NCBI RefSeq assembly: GCF_019679435.2
Contig: NZ_CP139781.1
Coordinates: forward strand, 186,001-250,000
Length of the DNA: 64,000 nt
Direction: 5' to 3'
Source: Actomonas aquatica
GTDB taxonomy: Bacteria; Verrucomicrobiota; Verrucomicrobiia; Opitutales; Opitutaceae
Part shown: positions 47,940-57,900 of the stretch, in pieces
Numbering within the stretch: position 1 is the stretch's first letter
How the letters are laid out: the number at the start of each line of letters is the position of its first letter
Position numbers and translations under genes: made by a program
Notes under the pieces: generated by a model
The model's database searches: none
What the model saw: only the letters and a program-made list of their open reading frames with translations
Told to the model about the DNA's origin: nothing

Positions 47940-49358
47940 ATGTATGGTTTCCTCTATCGCCTGGGCACATGGTTGCTGCAAAAGGTCGGCGTCGCGGTGC
48001 TTATCGCGGTGATCGGGCTCGTGGGCGTGGGGCTATGGTTCTTTCTGCGGGACCAGGTGGACCTGGAGACGCGACGTCTGGAATACGTGGCGGAGCTTGA
48101 GGCGCGCCGGGTGGAGATCGTGAGCGCCAAAGCCGAGGCGCTGAAACTGGCGGAGGAAGTCAAAGCCTCCGCCAGGGTTCAGGAGGAGCGCATCGCGCAA
48201 GCCAATCGCATCATCGAGAGCCTGCGCGCCCTCGAGAGCTGGTGGGATCGCTGGTTTGGCGACGCGGAGCAAAAAGCCACCGACCAGGAACGCATTGAGC
48301 GGCTCACCAACCTGCGAGGTGAAGCCTCGCGCGAGCTCGATGGGCTGCGCGAGACCTTGAGCGACATCACCCTGCAGACCGAGACGTATGATTTTCAGCT
48401 CAACAGCATCGAAAAGGACCTGGAGGGCAGCGCGGCCTCCGAGAGTGCGGTCTCGCACTATGTGCGCGAGGCTTGGCAACACTCCAAGACCTATTTGGCG
48501 GTAGCTTTGTTGGTGTTTTTCTTCGGTCCGACGGTGGTGAAGCTGCTCGCCTACTACCTGCTCGCGCCGTGGTTATCGCGCGGCAAGGCCATCCGGTTTC
48601 AGGAGGAAGACGCGATCGCCGTGCCCCACGTGCGGCCGAGTGCGGTGTCCTGCGAGGTGGGGCTGTGGCCGGGCGAGGTGCTGCGGGTGAAGGAGAAGTT
48701 CCTGCAGACCAGCGACGATGACCTGCGGCGCAAAACCCGCTTCCTCTTCGACTGGTCGATCCCGTTTACCAGCTTGGCCTGCGGACTCAGCGAATTGGTG
48801 GAGCTGCGCAACGGCAAGGCGGGCGAACGCGCGGCGCTCACCCTGTCCAACAGCGACGATCCGCACGTGGAGCTTTCCGTCATTGAGGTGCCCGACGGTG
48901 CCTCGATCGTGCTGCGGCCGAGTTTTTTGGTGGGCGTTATCACGAAGGATGAGGAGCAGGTGGAGATCCGCCGCCGTTGGACGCTGTTGCGTTGGCAGGC
49001 TTGGATCACGCTGCAGTTCCGTTTCTTCGAATTTGTGGGCCCCTGCCGTTTGGTGGTGGCCGGTAGTCGCGGAGTGCGGGCGGAGGTGCTTAAACCGGAT
49101 CCGCTCAAAGCCACCCGCACGGCGCGACGCACCAACCAGCGCGCCACCATCGGTTTTACGCCGACGCTCGATTATCTGCCGGTGCGGGCCGAGACTTTCT
49201 GGGGCTACTACCGCAACATGAACCCGCTCTTCGACGACCTCTTTGCCGGAGCCGGTATCTTTGTGATGCAGGAGACCGCGACGGAAGGTGAGCGCGCCAA
49301 GCCGCAACGCTTCTGGGAGGCGATCTGGAACAGCGTGCTTAAGGTGTTCGGCATCTAG
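47940..49358 (+). CDS. Membrane-anchored coiled-coil protein of unknown function
   Basis: 472 aa, not recognised. One membrane helix lies at residues about 15-37 (VGVAVLIAVIGLVGVGLWFF). A charged coiled coil follows at about 40-160 (QVDLETRRLEYVAELEARRV ... ERIERLTNLRGEASRELDGL), then a second helix at about 180-205 (TYLAVALLVFFFGPTVVKLL). A mostly beta C-terminal domain (residues 220-472) has repeated short strands (VSCEVGLWPGEVLRVKEKFL ... FVGPCRLVVAGSRGVRAEVL) vaguely like AIM24/TRAP-type domains. The coiled coil is probably periplasmic between the two helices. It could be a membrane-stress or organisation protein; no function can be claimed. Confidence 0.75.
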   Translation: MYGFLYRLGTWLLQKVGVAVLIAVIGLVGVGLWFFLRDQVDLETRRLEYVAELEARRVEIVSAKAEALKLAEEVKASARVQEERIAQANRIIESLRALESWWDRWFGDAEQKATDQERIERLTNLRGEASRELDGLRETLSDITLQTETYDFQLNSIEKDLEGSAASESAVSHYVREAWQHSKTYLAVALLVFFFGPTVVKLLAYYLLAPWLSRGKAIRFQEEDAIAVPHVRPSAVSCEVGLWPGEVLRVKEKFLQTSDDDLRRKTRFLFDWSIPFTSLACGLSELVELRNGKAGERAALTLSNSDDPHVELSVIEVPDGASIVLRPSFLVGVITKDEEQVEIRRRWTLLRWQAWITLQFRFFEFVGPCRLVVAGSRGVRAEVLKPDPLKATRTARRTNQRATIGFTPTLDYLPVRAETFWGYYRNMNPLFDDLFAGAGIFVMQETATEGERAKPQRFWEAIWNSVLKVFGI

Positions 49359-49410
49359 GCCGCGCCGTTGGGCCGCTGGCGACCGTCCGTCGGCCATTTA
49401 CCGTATTTTC

Positions 49411-50088
49411 ATGACCATTACACCCGATCAATTGGGCATGCTGTTCGACTGGGACGGCGTTATCATCGATTCCTCCCGGCAGCACGAAGAGAGCTGGGAA
49501 CGCCTCGCCGCCGAGGAAGGTAAGGCGCTGCCAGACGATCACTTCGTCAAAGGCTTCGGCAAGAAGAACGAGTTCATCATCCCCAACCTCCTGGGCTGGG
49601 CGACGGGCCCAGCTGAGGTGCACCGCCTGTCCCTGCGCAAAGAAGCGCTCTATCGCGAGATCGTGGTGGAGAAAGGACTCGAGGCGCTGCCCGGCGTGCA
49701 CACCTTTCTCGACCGCCTGCGGGCCGCGGGCATCCCGACCTGTGTGGGCTCCTCCACCCACCGGCAAAACATCGACACGATCCTCGAAGTGATGGGCTTC
49801 ACTGGCCTGTTCGACGACATCGTCACGGCCGAGGACGTGAGTGAGGGCAAACCGCACCCCGAGGTCTTCCTCAAAGCGGCGGGCAAAATCGATCGGCCGC
49901 CGGAGCGCTGTGTGGTCTTCGAAGACGCCTTTGCCGGCATCGACGCCGCCCGCGCCGGCGGCATCAAAGTCGTGGGCGTCGCCACCACGCACGACGCCGC
50001 GACGCTCGCGCCCCGCGTCGACCGTGTCGTGCATCAACTGGACGAGTTGTCGATTGAGAATCTTTGCGCATTGGTAACAGCTAGATGA
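49411..50088 (+). CDS. HAD-IA family phosphatase / beta-phosphoglucomutase-like
   Basis: 225 aa. Motif I is LFDWDGVIIDSSRQHEESWE (Asp nucleophile and second Asp), a four-helix cap follows, motif II is PTCVGSSTHRQNIDTIL, motif III is GKPHPEVFLKAAGK and motif IV is VVFEDAFAGIDAARAGG. The W in FDWDG is unusual (most have FDMDG). The substrate is a small phosphorylated metabolite, possibly a sugar phosphate. ATG 49411. The stop overlaps the uvrB ATG, so the pair is co-translated, although a functional link is not obvious. Confidence 0.87.
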   Translation: MTITPDQLGMLFDWDGVIIDSSRQHEESWERLAAEEGKALPDDHFVKGFGKKNEFIIPNLLGWATGPAEVHRLSLRKEALYREIVVEKGLEALPGVHTFLDRLRAAGIPTCVGSSTHRQNIDTILEVMGFTGLFDDIVTAEDVSEGKPHPEVFLKAAGKIDRPPERCVVFEDAFAGIDAARAGGIKVVGVATTHDAATLAPRVDRVVHQLDELSIENLCALVTAR

Positions 50089-52151
50089 GCCTCTTCCAAC
50101 TTGCCGCCGATTATCAGCCGACTGGGGACCAGCCCCAAGCGATCGAAGCCTTGGTCAACTCGATCAATGCGGGTAACCAGGCGCAGACGCTGCTCGGCGT
50201 CACGGGCAGCGGCAAGACCTTCACGATGGCCAACGTCATTGCGCGCTGTGACCGGCCGACGCTCATCATTTCGCACAACAAGACCCTGGCGGCGCAGCTC
50301 TTCTCGGAGTTCAAAAACTTCTTCCCGAACAACGCGGTCGAATACTTCGTTTCCTACTACGACTACTACCAGCCCGAGGCCTACATCTCGTCGTCGGACA
50401 CCTACATCGAGAAGGATTCGTCCATCAACGAGGAGATCGAGCGCCTGCGCATCGCCGCGACCAGTGCGCTGGTGTCGCGCCGCGATGTGATTGTGGTCGC
50501 GTCCGTCTCCTGCATCTACGGCCTCGGTTCGCCGGAGGATTTCACCACGCTGCGTGTCGAACTGCGACGCGGCGGACTCATGCCGCGACAGGAGTTGTTG
50601 GAACGACTCGTCGACAACCTTTACGAGCGGAACGACTACGACCTGAAACGCGGTCGTTTCCGCGTGCGGGGTGACGTCATCGACATCATGCCGGCCTACA
50701 GCGAACAGGGCCTGCGCGTGGAGCTGTGGGGCGACGAGGTCGAGGCGATCAGCGAGTTTGATCCGCTCACCGGAAACACCCTGCGCGAGCTGCAGCAGTT
50801 TGATCTGTATCCTGCGAATCAATACGTGACCACCAAGGGCAAGCTCGATGCCGCGGTCGGTGCAATCAAGACGGAGCTGGATCAGCGCGTGGCGCAGTTT
50901 GAAGCGGAGGGCAAATACCTCGAGGCACAGCGCATCCGCATGCGCACCAACTACGACCTCGAGATGCTGCAGGAGATGGGGTTCTGCAACGGCATCGAGA
51001 ACTACTCGATGCACCTCTCAGCTCGTAAACCCGGGGAACGCCCCTTCTGCCTGATCGATTTCTTCCCCGAGGACTTCATGCTCTTCATCGACGAGAGCCA
51101 TGCGACCGTGCCGCAGATCGGCGGCATGTTCAACGGCGACAAGGCGCGCAAAACGGTGCTGGTTGACCACGGGTTCCGTCTGCCGTCGGCTCTCGAAAAT
51201 CGTCCGCAGTCCTTCGCGGAGTTCGAACAAATCACCGGACAAACCCTCTACGTCTCAGCCACCCCGGCCAAATACGAGATGGAGCGTTCGGCCGTGGTCG
51301 CGGAGCAGGTGATTCGACCGACGGGGCTGCTGGATCCGGAAATCGTGCTGCGGCCGACGAAGGGCCAGGTGGAAGACCTGATGGGCGAAATCCGCGCCGC
51401 CGTCGAAGCCGGTGAACGCGTGTTGGTCACGACGCTCACCAAACGCCTTTCCGAGGACCTCACCAGCTACCTGCGCGAAGCGGGTGTGCGGGTGGAATAC
51501 CTGCACTCCGATATCGATGCGATCGAGCGCGTCGAGATCCTGCGCAATCTACGGCTGGGCAACTTCGATGTGCTGATCGGCATCAACCTGCTGCGCGAAG
51601 GTCTCGATCTGCCGGAAGTGGCGTTGGTGGCCATTCTCGACGCCGACAAAGAGGGTTTCCTGCGCAGCGCCACGTCGCTCATCCAGACGGCCGGCCGCGC
51701 CGCGCGTCACGAACGCGGTCGCGTGATCTTTTACGCCGACAATCAGACCGACTCCATCAAGCACACGCTCGCAGTGACGATGGACCGTCGCGAGAAGCAG
51801 ATCGCCTACAACGAAGCGCACGGCATCACACCGCGCAGTGTGGTGCGCGCCGCGCAGGCGAGCTTGCACGTTTATGACGGTAGCGGTCGCGGCGTGGACG
51901 AAGAGGCGGCGGTCGCCGAGGGCAGCGACGAGGATGTGTCGGCGGTGATCGAGGAGCTCGAGGTCGAGATGACCGAAGCATCCGGTCGCTTGGAATTTGA
52001 GCGGGCGGCGCTGCTGCGCGATCAGATCGAGGCGCTCAAAACCGGCGACTACAAGAAGCTCGCCAAAGTGAGCGACCAAGCCGCCCGTGGGGGCCGCAAA
52101 AAAGGCAAAGGCAAGGGCGGCGTCTATCGTGGTGGCAAGTGGCGGAAGTAG
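50085..52151 (+). CDS. uvrB: UvrABC system protein B
   Basis: 688 aa. Walker A GVTGSGKTFT lies near residue 40, the DNA-clamping beta hairpin VSYYDYYQPEAYISSSDTYI near 90, Walker B FIDESHAT, helicase motifs including TLTKRLSEDLTSYL and INLLREGLDLPEVALVAILD, and a C-terminal UvrC-binding UVR motif (about 625-660) followed by a Lys/Gly-rich tail. It verifies damage and loads UvrC in nucleotide excision repair. ATG overlaps the preceding stop. Confidence 0.97.
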   Translation: MSLFQLAADYQPTGDQPQAIEALVNSINAGNQAQTLLGVTGSGKTFTMANVIARCDRPTLIISHNKTLAAQLFSEFKNFFPNNAVEYFVSYYDYYQPEAYISSSDTYIEKDSSINEEIERLRIAATSALVSRRDVIVVASVSCIYGLGSPEDFTTLRVELRRGGLMPRQELLERLVDNLYERNDYDLKRGRFRVRGDVIDIMPAYSEQGLRVELWGDEVEAISEFDPLTGNTLRELQQFDLYPANQYVTTKGKLDAAVGAIKTELDQRVAQFEAEGKYLEAQRIRMRTNYDLEMLQEMGFCNGIENYSMHLSARKPGERPFCLIDFFPEDFMLFIDESHATVPQIGGMFNGDKARKTVLVDHGFRLPSALENRPQSFAEFEQITGQTLYVSATPAKYEMERSAVVAEQVIRPTGLLDPEIVLRPTKGQVEDLMGEIRAAVEAGERVLVTTLTKRLSEDLTSYLREAGVRVEYLHSDIDAIERVEILRNLRLGNFDVLIGINLLREGLDLPEVALVAILDADKEGFLRSATSLIQTAGRAARHERGRVIFYADNQTDSIKHTLAVTMDRREKQIAYNEAHGITPRSVVRAAQASLHVYDGSGRGVDEEAAVAEGSDEDVSAVIEELEVEMTEASGRLEFERAALLRDQIEALKTGDYKKLAKVSDQAARGGRKKGKGKGGVYRGGKWRK

Positions 52152-52208
52152 CCGTCGGCTGCGGTGGTGTTCTTGCCATTGTCGCCGGGCAAACCTTCGC
52201 TCTGCGCC

Positions 52209-53999
52209 GTGACGCGTTGGTTTCGAATTTGCGGGCTGTGGTTGCTGGCGGGGCTGTTAACAGCTCACGCCCAACTGGAGGTCGCGCCGGACGATGCACA
52301 ACGTCCGCCGACGGCGGAGTGGTTGGAAAACGTGCTTGGCGCGGGCGAGCAAATGACCTGGTCGCAGCTCTCTCGCGCGGCGAGTGATGCGGCTATCGTC
52401 GCCGCCGAAGCCAATCGCAGTGAGGCGATGGAGGGTTGGTTGGTGGTGGCGCGCTGGGCCCGCGTGATGGGCTCCAATCAACGCGACGTCAGCGATCGTT
52501 GGATTCTGGCCATGAACCAGGCCGGGCTCGGTCATCCCAACATGCCCAGCGAATACGACGTGCCCGACGCGATTGTGAGCGAGCGGCTCACCGAGGCGTT
52601 TGTCGTGCAGCTTTTCACCGATGTGGAGCTCTCGCGCAGCCTGTTCGATCTCGTCTCGCCCTACGACAACTTGCTGGTGGTGCTCGATCATCTGCAACGC
52701 CTGCAGCAGGTGGGGGGCGCAGACTTTACGCGTTATCGGCAACTGGCGCTGGCACTGGCCCTCGTGTTCGACACGCCGCCCCCGCCGACCTGGCCGCATG
52801 GTCAGGTGTCGTCGCGCCTGCTGCCTCGGGAACGGCCGGACATCGTCGAGGCGTTTGGCTTTTGGATCCAATCCGACCGTCGTCGGATGACGCTGCACCG
52901 GCTCGATCAACTGAGTGCGGCGGAACTGAAGTTTGTGGTCGATGCGGCGGCGCCGTTTGCGGAACTCGCCTGGGTGCAGCGTCAGCCGCGCTTTGATTTT
53001 GCCGGTCTGCCCCGGGCGTATGATGCGGTTGAATACGCGACGGCGCGCGCCGATCAGGGGATCTATCTGTGGCCTGGGTCGAGCTACGCCTTGCCGGCCA
53101 TTCTGAGCGCGGGCGGCATTTGTATTGATCAGGCCTACTTCGCCAGCGAGGTGGGCAAGGCGCGCGGCGTGCCCACGCTGCTGTTTCGCGGAGCCGGGTT
53201 GGATGGTCGGCATGCGTGGTTCGGCTACCTCGATGCGCGCCGCCACTGGCAGTTTGATGTGGGGCGTTATGAGGAACAGCAGCTCGTGGCGGGGCTGGCG
53301 TTTGATCCGCAAACGTGGTCGGTCGTCAACGACCACGAACTGGCGTTTCTGGCGGAGGGTTTCCGGCGCCTGCCAGCGTATCACCAATCGCGAGCCTGGC
53401 AGTATCTGGCCGCCGAGCAGCTTGGGCGGGGCGATCCGGCTGCGGCGGTGGCAGCGGCCAAGCGCGCGACGGGTCACGAGACGCGCAACGTCGCGGCATG
53501 GGATATCCTAAGTCTGGCCGAGCGCGAAGCTGGCGTGAGTGCGCGCGAGCGGGAGGGCACCCTGCGGCGGGCGGCGTGGGCGCTGCAGCGCTATCCGGAT
53601 CTGCATCTGCGCTTCATGCGCGAAGTGATCGCGTTGATGCGGGAGCACGGACAAGTCAGTGCCGCAGCGCAGGAGGAGCGTATGTTGGCGCGCAGGTTCA
53701 CCGGGGAGCGCATCGATCTGGCCGTGGCGCAGGCGGCGGAGCGCATGAGTCGTTCGCTGTCGGAAGATCCGCCGGCCCTGCAGATGCGGGTGTTTGCGAG
53801 CGTGCTGCGGCAGTTTGGGCCGGGCGCGGGCATCAAGGCCTTTGATGTGTTGGTCGAGCCGCGCGTGATTGCTTTGCTCAGAGCCCGGCGGGTCGACGAA
53901 GCGAGGCAGGTGGTGGCGGTGGCGCGGCAGACCTTGGCACCGGAAGCGGGCAGTCAATTGGCCCGCGAGTTCGCCAATCTGGAGCCGATGTTGCGGTAG
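52209..53999 (+). CDS. Secreted protein with transglutaminase-like core and helical repeats
   Basis: 596 aa. A signal peptide (RWFRICGLWLLAGLLTAHA) is followed by a long helical region (about 30-260). Residues about 295-350 hold a Cys-His-Asp set in transglutaminase-like order: GGICIDQAYFASEVGKARGV (Cys), GLDGRHAWFGYLDA (His), RHWQFDVGRY (Asp). Residues about 380-590 are TPR-like helices. Bacterial proteins of this kind act as peptidases, cross-linkers or scaffolds in the periplasm. GTG 52209 gives the signal peptide. It lies 57 bp after uvrB; the pairing is probably positional. It ends 15 bp before the convergent response regulator. Confidence 0.72.
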   Translation: MTRWFRICGLWLLAGLLTAHAQLEVAPDDAQRPPTAEWLENVLGAGEQMTWSQLSRAASDAAIVAAEANRSEAMEGWLVVARWARVMGSNQRDVSDRWILAMNQAGLGHPNMPSEYDVPDAIVSERLTEAFVVQLFTDVELSRSLFDLVSPYDNLLVVLDHLQRLQQVGGADFTRYRQLALALALVFDTPPPPTWPHGQVSSRLLPRERPDIVEAFGFWIQSDRRRMTLHRLDQLSAAELKFVVDAAAPFAELAWVQRQPRFDFAGLPRAYDAVEYATARADQGIYLWPGSSYALPAILSAGGICIDQAYFASEVGKARGVPTLLFRGAGLDGRHAWFGYLDARRHWQFDVGRYEEQQLVAGLAFDPQTWSVVNDHELAFLAEGFRRLPAYHQSRAWQYLAAEQLGRGDPAAAVAAAKRATGHETRNVAAWDILSLAEREAGVSAREREGTLRRAAWALQRYPDLHLRFMREVIALMREHGQVSAAAQEERMLARRFTGERIDLAVAQAAERMSRSLSEDPPALQMRVFASVLRQFGPGAGIKAFDVLVEPRVIALLRARRVDEARQVVAVARQTLAPEAGSQLAREFANLEPMLR

Positions 54000-54014
54000 G
54001 TCCCGTCCGTCGCG

Positions 54015-54896
54015 TTACGACGGGCGCAGCATGTCCTGGGCGGTGACGGCGGCGGCGGCGCGGGTTTCGCAGCCGAGTTTGCGGAAGATGTTTTCCACGT
54101 GCTTGTGGATGGTGCGCACGCCGGCGCCGAGGATGGTGGCGATGTCGGGATTGCTCTTGCCCTGGGCGATCCACCAGAGGACCTCCGCCTCGCGGGCAGT
54201 GAGGCCGAGCTGCAGCAACGCGGAGGGGTTGGGCGAAGGGGCCTTTTCCTCGAGCACGAAGAAATGCAGGTCGTCGCGACCCGGCTCGGTGAAGCGGCGC
54301 AGGTGCAGGCCGCAGTCGGCGCGCGAGAGACTGGCGGGAAGTTTGCCCACGATGCCGTAATCGGCGCAGTGGCGGTGCAGAAGCGACTCGGCGAGGCGGG
54401 TGGTGAAGACGACCTCGTTGTCCATGTCGGTGATGACGACGGCGCGGTCGAGCGATTTGGCGAGTTGGTTCTCGGCGTCGATGCGCAGCGCGAGTTCGTC
54501 CTCGAGGTTGCGGCGCAGGGTGAGCAACTCGAGGTGGGTCTGCACGCGGGCGAGCACCTCCTGCTCGAAGAAGGGTTTTACGATGTAATCGACGGCGCCG
54601 GCGGTGAAGGCACGGACCTTCTGCTCGGGCTCGTCGACCGCCGTCATGAAGAGCACCGGAATGGTGCGCCATTTGGGGTGTCGCTTCAGGCGCGCGCAGG
54701 TCTCAAATCCGTCGAGACCGGGCATCATCACATCCAGTAAGATGAGGTCAGGCACGCTGTGCTCCAGCTGGGCGAGGGCACTCTGGCCACTCTCGGCGAC
54801 CAAAACTTCATAGCCGGAGTCGCCGAGTGCCTCCAAGAGGACACCGATGTTGGCGGGGGTATCGTCGACGACGAGAACGCTGGCGGGGGCTGGCAT
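54015..54896 (-). CDS. Response regulator with receiver, PAS-like linker and LuxR-type HTH
   Basis: 293 aa. Residues 5-120 form a receiver domain (VLVVDDTPANIGVLLEALGD; phospho-acceptor Asp55 in LILLDVMMPG; Lys in YIVKPF). Residues about 122-150 form a coiled coil (RRNLEDELALRIDAENQLAK) leading to a PAS-like region (RAVVITDMDNEVVFTTRLAE). Residues about 228-290 form a LuxR/GerE HTH (LTAREAEVLWWIAQGKSNPD, IHKHVENIFRKLG). It is probably the output DNA-binding partner of the two hybrid kinases upstream on the same strand; the gap to the nearer kinase is 67 bp. ATG 54896 was chosen because it opens directly on the receiver. Confidence 0.9.
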   Translation of the reverse strand: MPAPASVLVVDDTPANIGVLLEALGDSGYEVLVAESGQSALAQLEHSVPDLILLDVMMPGLDGFETCARLKRHPKWRTIPVLFMTAVDEPEQKVRAFTAGAVDYIVKPFFEQEVLARVQTHLELLTLRRNLEDELALRIDAENQLAKSLDRAVVITDMDNEVVFTTRLAESLLHRHCADYGIVGKLPASLSRADCGLHLRRFTEPGRDDLHFFVLEEKAPSPNPSALLQLGLTAREAEVLWWIAQGKSNPDIATILGAGVRTIHKHVENIFRKLGCETRAAAAVTAQDMLRPS

Positions 54897-54963
54897 GAGA
54901 GTGAGTCGAGAGAGAATTTGATGCCAGCCAATGGCGTCAGATCCGTCAACCCATGGCTGAGGA

Positions 54964-57900
54964 CTAGCCCTCAGTTTCTGCGAGAACCTGTCGAATCCGG
55001 TCCATTTGGTAGGCTGCGATGAGCGGCCGCAGGGACTCGGCCAGCTGGCGGGTGGTCGGGTTGTGCGCGGGCAACTGCTCGACGAGTTGGCGGAGGCCAC
55101 GAATGTCGCCGCGTTGCGCGCGTTGCCGGAGTTCGGCGAGGAGTTCGTCGGACGCGGGTTCGTCGCTGACATTCTCGGCGGGCTCCGCGATGGCCGGAAT
55201 CTCGCGCTCCCATTCGAGTTTTAATGCGCGACCGAGTCGCTCGAGCAAATCGGACTCCCGGAAGGGTTTGGGAAGGAAGTCGTCGCATCCGGCGTCGAAC
55301 GCGACCTGCGGGTCAAAGGCCAGGACCGACGCCGACATGAGAATGACTTTCGGACTGGTGCCGTGATCGCGACGAATGCGGCGGGTGAGTTCCAAGCCGT
55401 CGATGCCGGGCATGCGCAAATCGAGGATCAGACCATCGGGCAAGGGACCGCTCTGTAGGGATGCGAGCGCAGCCTCGCCGTCGGCGGCTTCTTCGACCGT
55501 GAAACCGAGCGGCTCCAGCAACTCGCGCAGCAGCGAGCGATTGACGGCGACATCATCGACGACGAGCAGGCGGCGAGCGGACCCCTTGTATCCGGTGATC
55601 GGAGACGCGGGGGCCGTGGCGTCTTCCTGCAGGGCCTCGACCTCCTGCAATTGCAGACGGAACTGGAAACGGCTGCCGCGACCGAGGGTGCTGTCGACGA
55701 CGATGTGGCCGCCCATGAGTTCCACGAGGTGCTGACTGATCGAGAGGCCCAGACCGGTGCCGGGCTCGGGCGGACGCGAGTCGACGGCCTGGTGAAACGG
55801 TTGAAAGAGGCGTGCCTGATCGTCCGCGCTCAGGCCGACGCCCGTATCGCTCACAGTGATGTCAATCGTGCTGCTCGCGCCGGGCGCCGCGACGGCATCG
55901 AGGCGCACCTCGCCGGTGGCGGTGAATTTTACGGCATTACTCAACAGATTTTCGATGACTTGGCGGAGTTTCTGGGCGTCACCGATCACCTGGACCGGCA
56001 AGTCGTCGGCCATGGTGAGGCTGAAGCCCAGGCCCTTGTCGTGAGCGCGGGGCTCGAGGTTGGCGGCGATGTCGCGCAGGAGCGACGGCAGGTTGAAGGG
56101 CGCGGGACGCAGATCGATTTTGCCGGCCTCGATTTTGGAGAAGTCGAGCACCTCGTTGATCATGCGCAGCAGGTGTTCGCCAGAGTTGGCCACGACGCCA
56201 ATGCGCTCGCGGTTGCGGGTGGTGAGTTCCTGATCCTTGAGCAGGATGTTGGCGTAGCCGATGACGCCGTTGAGAGGCGTGCGCAGCTCGTGGCTCATGT
56301 TGGCGAGGAAGGTGGACTTGGCGCGGTTGGCGGATTCGGCCTCTTCCTTGGCGACGGCGAGGGCGGCGGTGCGGTCTTCCACCAGCGCAGCGAGGCGGCG
56401 GTTTTCCCGTTCGTCGGCGGCGTGACGCCACCGCACGAAACCGGTGAGCAGGCCAAAGCCGACCAAACCGTAAGCGAGATAAGCAACGTGGCTACGATAC
56501 CACGGCGGGGTGACACTGAAGGTGAATTGGTTGATCTCGCTTTGGTGGCCGGCCGAATCGGTGGCGCGAACTTGGAGCGTGAAGGGACCGCCCTCGAGAT
56601 TGGTGAACGAAACCTGCGGGATGGCGCTCGGCGTCGACCAGCGATCGCTGTAACCGAGCAGCCGGGTGGAGAATTCGAGTTCGTCGCCGGCATCAAAGCG
56701 TGGACTGGCGAACTCAAACACCAACGGATCGCGCGAAAAGGGTAAGGTGAGTGCCGCCGACGATTCGTCGCGCTCGAGCAGCGGCACGGTGTGGTCGGCT
56801 TGGCGCAAGGTGCGCACAATCGGTTGCCAGCTCGCGGGCGTGCTCTGGAGCTCATCGAGCACGAAGCGCACGTGATTGTCGTAGCCGCGGGCCCAGAGCA
56901 CGGGACGATCACCGGTGTCGTCGGAGTAAACCACAGCCACGCCGGCGAAGCCGATCTCGTTGAGCGCGTTGCCGGGCGCGGATTGCCATTCCGGCTCGCC
57001 AGCAGCGTTGGCCCGGAAACGGCCGAAGGGGTGCAGCGCGGTCATGGCACTCTCGCCGAAGACGGAGGCCCAGGTGGCACCGTCGGGCGTGACAATGGTG
57101 GGCGTCATCGCGTGATCGGTGGAGCCTGCAATGGGGTAGCGGTCATCCGGGAGAAACTGGCGGTTGGACGCGTCAAACTTGAGGCCGCCGGCGTCGGTGA
57201 AGAACACGGTGCCAAACGCACCTTCGGTCACGGTGCACCAGGTGGTGGCCTCGGGCACGCCGCGCTCGCGGAAGTAGTTTTCCAGCGGATACTCGTTCCA
57301 ATCGGTGATGCGGTCGGCGGCCGGGATGCGCCAAAACCCGCTGCGGTAGCTCGCCACCCAGAAGTCGCCGTTGGCCTCTTCGACGCCGGTGAAGCAGGCC
57401 CCGATGTCGGTTTTTTCGGCGACGATTTTCCAGCCGGTGGCGTTGTCATGTTGTAGCACTGCGAAGCCGTCGTTGCCGGCGAGATAATAGCGACCCGGCA
57501 CCAGGCGAGACGGGAAAAGCATCTTCGGGTGGCTGTGCGAGAGATCGAGCACGAGCTCGTGTTGATCGCCGGGGAGGAGCCGGTGCAGGCCAGCCGAGCT
57601 GGTGAAGTAGAGTTCACCGTCCTCGGCGGCAAAGGCGAAGCCGTTGGTGATGTCGTCGATGATGCGCTCGAAGCGGGCGGGGCGACCGGTGGTGAAATCG
57701 GGTGGACTGAGGCGGTAGAGGCCGTCGAAGGCGCCGGCGTAAACCTTGCCGTCATGGCGGAACCAGCCGTCGATCGTGCCGGGGGTGGGGCCGTTGGAGT
57801 TGTCGAACACCGTCACCGGACTGCGATAGTCGATGCGCACCAGGCCGGAGTTGAGGCCGGCCCAGAGTCCGCCGCGGTCGTCGAGTTTGAGGTTGAGCAC

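Noticed and set aside
54964-55230. HPt domain at the end of the hybrid kinases
   Set aside because: No HxxKG-type histidine motif in either copy; only a helical region of matching size.
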